This document shows, in pieces, positions 36,702-42,918 of a stretch of DNA of 42,918 nucleotides. The notes beneath the pieces were generated by a model, which worked only from the letters and a program-made list of their open reading frames with translations, ran no database searches and was not told the origin of the DNA. Source of the DNA: Pantoea wallisii (lineage in GTDB: Bacteria > Pseudomonadota > Gammaproteobacteria > Enterobacterales > Enterobacteriaceae). The stretch is from NCBI RefSeq assembly GCF_002095485.1, contig NZ_MLFS01000045.1, positions 1-42,918 of the forward strand, in the 5' to 3' direction. Made by a program: the position numbers and the translations under genes. Position 1 is the stretch's first letter. Each line of letters starts with the position of its first letter.

Positions 36702-39700
36702 TTACAGACCGCCAGATTTAAACGTCTGACTCGATGAAGTGCTATTGCCGGCCGGCGTTTTGCGCCCCAGCGTCTCCATCCGTACCTGGAACGGCGGGAA
36801 CGGCATCTCAATCCCGTGCTCTTCAAAGCCGCGCAGAATCAGCTGATGCAGCTCATGGCGCAGCGGCATACGGTGCCCCATCTCTGCGGCGTGCACGCGC
36901 AGTTCGAACAGCTGAATACCCTGCTGCAGATCCACCAGAAACGCCTCGGGCTGCGGCGTATCCAGCACGTAGGTGCAGCGCTCTGCGGCCTGTTTCAGCA
37001 CGGTTGTTACCTCTTCGCTGCTCACCTGTGCCGGCGCCGGGATGGTCAGCACAACACGCGTCACGGAATCCGATAGCGACCAGTTAACAAACTGCTCGGT
37101 AATAAAGGCCTTGTTGGGCACGATAATCTCTTTGCGATCCCAGTCGGTAATGGTGGTCGCGCGCGTATTGATGCGGGTAATGCTGCCGGTCAAATCGCGA
37201 ATCGTGACGGTATCGCCGATACGAATCGGCTTTTCAAACAGAATAATCAGGCCGGAGATGAAGTTGGCAAAAATCTCCTGCATACCAAAGCCCAGCCCCA
37301 GACCTAATGCTGCTACCAGCCACTGCAGCTTCGACCACTCAACGCCAATGATGGAAAAACCAATCAGCCCGCCAATCAGCATCAGCGCATATTTGGTCAG
37401 GGTGGTAATGGCGTAACCGGTGCCGGGTGACAGACTGAGATGCTGCAGCAGCGCCAGCTCCAGCACAGCCGGCATGTTACGTACCAGCTGTGTGGTGATG
37501 ATAAACACCAGAATGGCGATCAGTACCGCGCCCAGCGTAATCGCCTGCACGCTCTCAACGCCCTGCACCGTGGTGCTGGCATCCCAGAGCGGGATGTTAT
37601 CCAGGAAGCTGAACGCCGAATGAATTTCCGACCACAGCACAATCACCGAGACCAGCGCGATCAGCGTCAGAATCGACCGCACCAGCCGCAGCGACTGGGC
37701 GCTGATCTCATCGAGATCGATAACCGGCTCCTCGATCTCCACCGTATCGGTGTTGGCTGCCGTCTGCTGCTCTTTCTCCTCTTCACTGCGCGCGCGGTTG
37801 GCCAGCATATCGGCACGGCGCTGACGGGCGCGATCAAAGGCAATGCGGCGGCGCTGAATCAGCATCCAGCGGCGGATGATGTGATACACCACCAGCAGGA
37901 AGAACCAGATGCCTACGGAGGTCTCCAGGCGCGCCAGCAGCGCCTGCGCCGTCGCCAGATAACCGATGCACGAGGCCAGTGCCGCCGCCAGCGGGATGGC
38001 AATCATCAGATTCCACAAAATCCGGTTAACAAAGTTCTCGCCGTTGCCCTCTTTATCGAGATAGAGCGGAATGCCGGCGCGCTTCAGGCTTACGGTAACA
38101 ATACTGAGTGCACCGCAGATCAGAATGAAGCACAGGCGACCGAGCGTGCCGGAGAACTGCGGATCGTCGAGGTTAGCGAAAGCGATCAGCAGCATGATCA
38201 GCGGCACAATCAGGCCGACCGTCAGCGAGTAGTAGCGCATGGCGCGCGTGACCCGGGTTTGCGGCCAGCGGAAGTGCACCACAAACAGGCCATCGTGACG
38301 GGCAAAAGCGGCGCTGATCATAAATGCCCACAGCAGCGGCAGCGTGGCGGTAATACCATCACCAATCGCCACCGCAAACGGATAGGGCCAGGCGTGCTGC
38401 AGGCCGAAGCCCAGCGCGGCCCAGAGCACCGGCAACGGTACGGCAACCAGAATGGACCAGAACACCGTGCGCAGCGTCAGGCTAAAGCGGTCCTGCGTCA
38501 CTTTGCCCACGCGGCTTGCTGAACGGGCCATAAAGGCGTTGTAGTGCCGGCGTGAGCTGATGCTAAAGCCCACCAGCAGTATGGCCCCGATAATTGGCAG
38601 CACCGTCTCTTTATTGGTAAACATCATCGCCAGCGCTTTACCCATCTGGCCGAGCGTATCCAGAGAGAGCAAACGTGACAGATCGCGGCCAACCTCCAGC
38701 GGGTACTTGAGGCCCATCGGGCTGACGTCTGCGGTCCAGAACAGATAGCGATGCGTCGCCTCTTTCACTTCCACCAGCGCATCCTGCAACTGAGTGTTGG
38801 AGACCTTGAGTTTGGTGATCTCCAGAATCAGCGTGTCGCAGCCGGAGATGAGTGAATTCAGCAGCTCGCGCTGGGTCCTGAGCTGCGCTTCAAGAATGCG
38901 CGTCTGCTCGCTGGTAAACGGCGTGCCGTCAGGCTGCTTCTCATGGCGCAGCGCCTGTTGGCGCTCCAGCAGATCTTCATAGTGCAGACGCTGCACGCGC
39001 AGCTGGCCCATTTCGCTGTCGATCTGCTGCGATTTAGGCATCTCCGGCAGGCGAGCCACCTGCGCACGCAGGGCTTCACCGAGCAGGTTCGATACGCCCA
39101 GCCATTGTGACTGTTCGCGCAGCGTGCTTAGCGCCTGACGCACCTGCAACGTTTGATTGGTGGCGAGCCGCTGCTGCGACGCCACCAGATCCATACGCTG
39201 TGCCTGTTGGTTGAGATCGGTGGAGAGTTCGCGGTTTACCCGGAACTGATCGCTGATGGCAGCGGGCAGATCACCGCTATTTTCCGCCAGCTGCTCTGTG
39301 CGCTCCAGCGCCAGTTCGGCTTCGCGCTGACGCTGATTATTGAGCTGATTGCGCAGCGCCTGCAGATAGTTATCCAGCTGCGTGGCTTTGCGCTGATGCA
39401 CATCAGCCCGCATGCGCGCCAGCTCCTGACGATTATTTGCCGAGAGCTGCGCCAGCTCCAGCTCATCGACGCGCGCTTTATTGGCGGCGGTCTCAGCCTG
39501 ACGGGCGTAAATTTGCGCCTGCGCGACAGGTGACGCAGCGGCGGAGGCACCCTGCGCGCGGCGATCGCTCTCCGCCATTGCCCGCCGGGCATCGGTTTGC
39601 TGCTGCGGCAGCTGCGACAGCGAATCGCTGATCTCGCGTGCGCGATCCTGCTCCTGCTGCGCCTGGCGCCCCTCCTCCAGCAATTGACTGCTGACCTGCA

Positions 39701-40037
39701 GAATCTCCTGATCCAGCTCGGCATTGCTCATGTTGCTGCGTACCGGTTTACTGGTCTCCGTCAGCGTAGCAATCTGCTGCCGTAGCTCACGCGCCAGCCG
39801 CGGGAAGTCATCAATAACCTGCTGATACTGCTTCGCGCGTTCCAGCGACTCATCCCGCTCAGAGAGGAAGTTGATGGCGGCTTCCAGCGCCTGTACCTGT
39901 TCGGTCTGCGCTGGCGTGCTTTTGGCGGATTTGGCCGCATCCAGATCTTGTTTGAGCTGACTGGCTTGCGGAACGGAGGCGGCAAAAGCCGGGCTGCTGA
40001 GCATCAGGCTCAGCAGCAGGAGAAGAGAGGGGCGCAC
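36702..40037 (-). CDS. mscM: Miniconductance mechanosensitive channel MscM
   Basis: MscM (YjeP) is a large MscS-type channel that opens on membrane tension to release solutes at osmotic downshock. The 1111 residues begin with a signal peptide (1-19, cleaved after AFA). Next come a long periplasmic coiled-coil domain rich in Gln, Arg and Ala (about 20-470) and about 11 membrane helices. The C-terminal MscS core has the pore helix and GLGFGMQEIFANFISGLII, followed by the cytoplasmic cage. The start is GTG at 40037, 15 bases after psd, so psd-mscM is one operon as in E. coli. Confidence 0.96.
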   Translation of the reverse strand: MRPSLLLLLSLMLSSPAFAASVPQASQLKQDLDAAKSAKSTPAQTEQVQALEAAINFLSERDESLERAKQYQQVIDDFPRLARELRQQIATLTETSKPVRSNMSNAELDQEILQVSSQLLEEGRQAQQEQDRAREISDSLSQLPQQQTDARRAMAESDRRAQGASAAASPVAQAQIYARQAETAANKARVDELELAQLSANNRQELARMRADVHQRKATQLDNYLQALRNQLNNQRQREAELALERTEQLAENSGDLPAAISDQFRVNRELSTDLNQQAQRMDLVASQQRLATNQTLQVRQALSTLREQSQWLGVSNLLGEALRAQVARLPEMPKSQQIDSEMGQLRVQRLHYEDLLERQQALRHEKQPDGTPFTSEQTRILEAQLRTQRELLNSLISGCDTLILEITKLKVSNTQLQDALVEVKEATHRYLFWTADVSPMGLKYPLEVGRDLSRLLSLDTLGQMGKALAMMFTNKETVLPIIGAILLVGFSISSRRHYNAFMARSASRVGKVTQDRFSLTLRTVFWSILVAVPLPVLWAALGFGLQHAWPYPFAVAIGDGITATLPLLWAFMISAAFARHDGLFVVHFRWPQTRVTRAMRYYSLTVGLIVPLIMLLIAFANLDDPQFSGTLGRLCFILICGALSIVTVSLKRAGIPLYLDKEGNGENFVNRILWNLMIAIPLAAALASCIGYLATAQALLARLETSVGIWFFLLVVYHIIRRWMLIQRRRIAFDRARQRRADMLANRARSEEEKEQQTAANTDTVEIEEPVIDLDEISAQSLRLVRSILTLIALVSVIVLWSEIHSAFSFLDNIPLWDASTTVQGVESVQAITLGAVLIAILVFIITTQLVRNMPAVLELALLQHLSLSPGTGYAITTLTKYALMLIGGLIGFSIIGVEWSKLQWLVAALGLGLGFGMQEIFANFISGLIILFEKPIRIGDTVTIRDLTGSITRINTRATTITDWDRKEIIVPNKAFITEQFVNWSLSDSVTRVVLTIPAPAQVSSEEVTTVLKQAAERCTYVLDTPQPEAFLVDLQQGIQLFELRVHAAEMGHRMPLRHELHQLILRGFEEHGIEMPFPPFQVRMETLGRKTPAGNSTSSSQTFKSGGL

Positions 40038-40052
40038 GGCGGTGTTTTCCGG

Positions 40053-40949
40053 TTAGTCGGCGAGCGGGGCGCTTTCGCCAGGCTGTGGCAGGGCGATAGC
40101 CAGCGGCTGACCAAGGCGGGTTTTGCTTTCGGCTTCCAGGCTCTCGGCCAGCTTCACGCGGCCAGGCGCAAACAGGTTGATCACGGTCGATCCCAGCTTA
40201 AAGCGGCCCATCTCCTGGCCCTTCAGCAGCACAACGGCGCCATCATGCTCTGCTGACGGATAGCGCCAGCGTTTGATCACGCCTTCACGCGGTGGCGTGA
40301 TGGTGCCGGCCCATACGGTTTCAATGCTGCCCACGATGGTCGCGCCAACGAGGATCTGTACCATAGGACCGTGATCGGTATCGAACACGCAGATCACGCG
40401 TTCGTTACGGGCAAACAGATTAGGAATGTTGCGCGCGGTCAGCGGATTTACCGAGTAGAGATCGCCCGGCACATAGGTCATTTCACGCAGGATGCCGTTG
40501 CACGGCATGTGCACGCGGTGATAATCGCGCGGCGCAAGATAAGTGGTGACAAACTCGCCATCAACAAACTTTTCCGCCAGGTCGTCGTTACCTGCCAGCA
40601 GTGCCTGCAGCGTGTAGTGGTGGCCTTTAGCCTGAAAGATCTGATCGCCTTCAATGTGTCCCAGCTGGCTGATTGCGCCATCGGCAGGCAGCGCCAGCAG
40701 AGAGGCATCCGGATCGACCGGACGCGCACCCTCTTTTAAAGGACGCACAAAAAAGTCGTTGAACGTACGGTAGCTGCCCGTATGCGGCTTGCTGGCTTCC
40801 GCCATATCGACTTTGTAGTACCAGACAAACACGTCGATGACCGCTTTGGTCAGCCAGCCAGCGCGACGGCTGGCACCCCAACCGGCAAGTTCGGTTAGCG
40901 CCTTTTTAGGCAGAATATGATTCAGGCCGAGTTTAAAACGATCAAACAC
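40053..40949 (-). CDS. psd: Phosphatidylserine decarboxylase proenzyme
   Basis: Psd converts phosphatidylserine to phosphatidylethanolamine at the inner membrane. The proenzyme cleaves itself at LGST (252-255), making Ser254 the pyruvoyl group. Asp90 and His147 (HRVHMP) complete the catalytic triad with E. coli numbering. The 298 residues are shorter than the 322 of E. coli only because the acidic C-terminal tail is trimmed. The start is GTG at 40949, with GGAGG about 5 bases upstream. Confidence 0.97.
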   Translation of the reverse strand: MFDRFKLGLNHILPKKALTELAGWGASRRAGWLTKAVIDVFVWYYKVDMAEASKPHTGSYRTFNDFFVRPLKEGARPVDPDASLLALPADGAISQLGHIEGDQIFQAKGHHYTLQALLAGNDDLAEKFVDGEFVTTYLAPRDYHRVHMPCNGILREMTYVPGDLYSVNPLTARNIPNLFARNERVICVFDTDHGPMVQILVGATIVGSIETVWAGTITPPREGVIKRWRYPSAEHDGAVVLLKGQEMGRFKLGSTVINLFAPGRVKLAESLEAESKTRLGQPLAIALPQPGESAPLAD

Positions 40950-41042
40950 CGTTGCCTCCTGGCTTAGTAACGTTGGGTTTATACAAAAGGGGGCGGATTG
41001 TAGCAGTGCCCCGGTCTGTTGGCGACTGTGCCGTTGTACTCG

Positions 41043-42091
41043 TTAATCTTCGCTGGCGGAAAAGTTTTTACGCGTTTTTACCTGCGCCATACTCTCAAGA
41101 ATCCGGTGGTAGTTATCGAAGCGCGAAATATCGATAATCCCGTTCTCAACTGCCTCGCGGATGGCGCAGCGGGATCGTTATCGTGCTTGCAGTCGCGGAA
41201 TTTACAACTGCCAAGAAACTCACGAAATTCGACAAAGCCGCGGGTAATTTGTTCCGGCTCAAGGTGCCATAAACCAAACTCGCGCACGCCGGGTGAGTCA
41301 ATCACGTCGCCGCCGTGCGGGAAGTGATATAGACGCGAAGCCGTGGTGGTGTGCTGGCCAAGGCCGGAGACATCAGAGACATCGTTGGTGAGGATCTCAC
41401 TGCCGGCGACATCCAGCCCGAGCAACGTGTTCAGCAGGCTGGATTTACCTACGCCCGACTGCCCGGCAAAAATGCTGACGCGCCCGGTCAGTGCCGCTTC
41501 AAGATCGCGCAGTCCGTCTTTAGCATGGCTGGATACCATCAGCACGCGGTAACCAATGTGGCGATAGATATCCATCTGCTCATCGACAAACGCGCGCGCC
41601 TCATCATCCAGCAAATCGGTTTTGTTCAGCACCAGCAGCGGCTCAACGCCCAGCGTTTCACTGGCAACCAGATAGCGATCGATAATGTTGAGCGACAGCT
41701 CCGGCAGGATCGCCGAGACGATAATGATCTGATCAATGTTGGCTGCGATCGGTTTTACGCCGTCATAAAAATCCGGGCGCGTCAGTACGGTCCGGCGCTC
41801 ATGTACCGCTTCAACAATCCCTTTGCCGCCGTTTTCATTGGCGTTGCGCCACACCACCCGGTCACCGGTGACCAGCGAGCGAATAGTACGGCGAATATTG
41901 CAGCGATGTACGGCGCCGGCATGATCCTCGACATCTGCGTGCATGCCAAAGCGGCTGATCACCACGCCTTCGGTCGCTTCCCCAAACAGGCTGTCATCCG
42001 GTTCCGGCTTTTCACTCCGTTGCTGCAGACGACGCTGATGGTTAGCGCTTACGCGACGTTGTTGACCCTTCGACAGTTTATTTTTGCTCAC
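41043..42091 (-). pseudogene. rsgA: Ribosome small-subunit GTPase RsgA, frameshifted
   Basis: RsgA is a circularly permuted GTPase that checks late 30S maturation. From the GTG at 42091 ([12 protein letters not shown] follows, as in E. coli) an OB-fold leads to NKTD (156-159), Walker [10 protein letters not shown] (210-218) and DSPG (265-268). Zinc ligands Cys296, Cys301 and His303 are present. The frame breaks after DNDP (307) near 41170, where one base of an expected CCCGGC is missing. The true end [11 protein letters not shown]...NFSASED lies in another frame, stopping at 41043. The fourth zinc ligand is thus lost as read. Restored length is 349 residues. Confidence 0.87.
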
Positions 42092-42193
42092 GCATCCTCT
42101 CAGGCTTTCGCCAGGCTTCGCCCCGCTGGGCAAAACGTCTATGATACACCTTAAAGCAGGCTAATGACGACTTTGGCAACGAGTGGAGCACGC

Positions 42194-42742
42194 ATGACAG
42201 CGGGAAATGAAAACAATTTGATTTGGATCGACCTGGAGATGACCGGTCTGGATCCGGAACGCGATCGTATTATTGAGATCGCGACGATCGTTACGGACGC
42301 TAACCTCAACGTTCTGGCCGAAGGGCCGGTGCTGGCAGTACATCAGTCTGATGCCCAGCTGGCGCTGATGGATGACTGGAACGTGCGGACGCATACCGGC
42401 AGCGGTTTAGTTGATCGCGTTAAAGCCAGTCAGCACGACGACCGGGCAGCGGAACGGGCCACCCTGGAATTTCTGCAGCAGTGGGTGCCTGCCAACACGT
42501 CGCCTATCTGCGGCAACAGCATCGGCCAGGATCGCCGCTTCCTGTTTAAGTACATGCCCGAGCTGGAGGCATACTTCCACTACCGCTATCTGGATGTCAG
42601 CACGCTGAAAGAGCTGGCGCGCCGCTGGAAGCCAGACATTCTGCCAGGCTTCAAAAAAGCCGGAACGCATCAGGCGCTGGATGATATTCGTGAATCCATT
42701 GCTGAGCTGGCCTATTATCGCGAGCACTTCCTGCAGCTGTAG
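42194..42742 (+). CDS. orn: Oligoribonuclease
   Basis: Orn degrades RNA dinucleotides and pGpG to mononucleotides and is essential in E. coli. From ATG 42194 (GGAG 5 bases upstream) it has 182 residues; ten upstream codons in frame were rejected by comparison with E. coli. The DEDDh residues are Asp13 and Glu15 (WIDLEMTG), Asp113 (SIGQDRRF), His159 and Asp164 ([11 protein letters not shown]). It is divergent from rsgA with about 100 bases between. Confidence 0.97.
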   Translation: MTAGNENNLIWIDLEMTGLDPERDRIIEIATIVTDANLNVLAEGPVLAVHQSDAQLALMDDWNVRTHTGSGLVDRVKASQHDDRAAERATLEFLQQWVPANTSPICGNSIGQDRRFLFKYMPELEAYFHYRYLDVSTLKELARRWKPDILPGFKKAGTHQALDDIRESIAELAYYREHFLQL

Positions 42743-42804
42743 TGTGCAGCGGGTGCGCAGGAAATCATCAGGTTGCCGATTAAAGCAGCAAACGCGCAGA
42801 AAGC

Positions 42805-42866
42805 GCAAAATTTTGCTTTTGAACGCTTGCGGCGGAAAAGATTTCTCGTATAATGCGCACCCCGTA
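42805..42866 (+). promoter_or_regulatory. Stable-RNA promoter, probably for tRNA-Gly genes beyond the edge
   Basis: A perfect -10 TATAAT (42849-42854) is preceded 16 bases earlier by TTGCGG (42827-42832) and followed by the GC-rich discriminator GCGCACCCCG. An AT-rich palindrome GCAAAATTTTGC (42805-42816) sits where an UP element would be. In E. coli orn is followed by glyVXY, so tRNA genes should begin just after the window; no tRNA is complete inside it. Confidence 0.7.
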
Positions 42867-42918
42867 CCGGTGAAGAATTTACAGCGGTATGCAGGCAGTA
42901 CAGTGTCAACACGCAGCG

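Noticed and set aside
37440..38522. 360-codon open frame opposite mscM
   Set aside because: Low-complexity Gln/Arg/His-rich translation without homology; shadow of mscM.

Overview
The window is chromosomal DNA of a gamma-proteobacterium of the order Enterobacterales. Nearly every protein reads as a close relative of an E. coli K-12 protein (Fis differs at about one residue; AccC, AccB, RNase G and Psd keep E. coli active-site numbering). Gene order resembles the E. coli 73-min region, but several differences fit Erwiniaceae (Pantoea/Erwinia) better. These are an alpha-carbonic anhydrase gene between dusB and prmA, msrPQ in the place of acuI, no yhdJ-acrEF block, an intact yhdW, and three tandem yhcN-type genes. 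The genus is an inference from memory, not a search.

Layout. Positions 1-4291 (minus strand) hold a polar amino-acid ABC transporter operon, yhdWXYZ, behind a very good sigma-54 promoter. Positions 4820-6106 hold dusB-fis with an E. coli-like fis promoter. A periplasmic alpha-carbonic anhydrase follows, then yhdT-panF-prmA, aroQ-accB-accC and msrP-msrQ, all on the minus strand. From 14412 the plus strand carries csrD, mreB, mreCD-maf-rng-yhdP and tldD (shape, septum and envelope genes). After a terminator comes a 189-bp structured element with 15-bp terminal inverted repeats. Next are divergent aaeR / aaeXAB (hydroxybenzoate efflux), an aldehyde dehydrogenase with yhcO, three yhcN-like genes, and divergent argR / mdh. 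From 36702 a block that sits elsewhere in E. coli (near 94 min) follows: mscM, psd and rsgA on the minus strand and orn on the plus strand. The window ends in a stable-RNA-type promoter, probably for tRNA-Gly genes just outside.

Anomalies. Four conserved genes in the last 15 kb (aaeR, argR, mdh, rsgA) are each broken by one 1- or 2-base loss. In each case the expected protein continues perfectly in another frame. Loss of argR, mdh and rsgA together would be costly to a cell, so consensus sequence error is the first explanation to test.

I found no convincing new defence, mobile or biosynthetic system. This is mostly core genome. The best leads are the inverted-repeat element at 26879-27067, the frameshift cluster, the regulatory sites upstream of yhdW, the tandem yhcN family, and the hairpin series after mreB.
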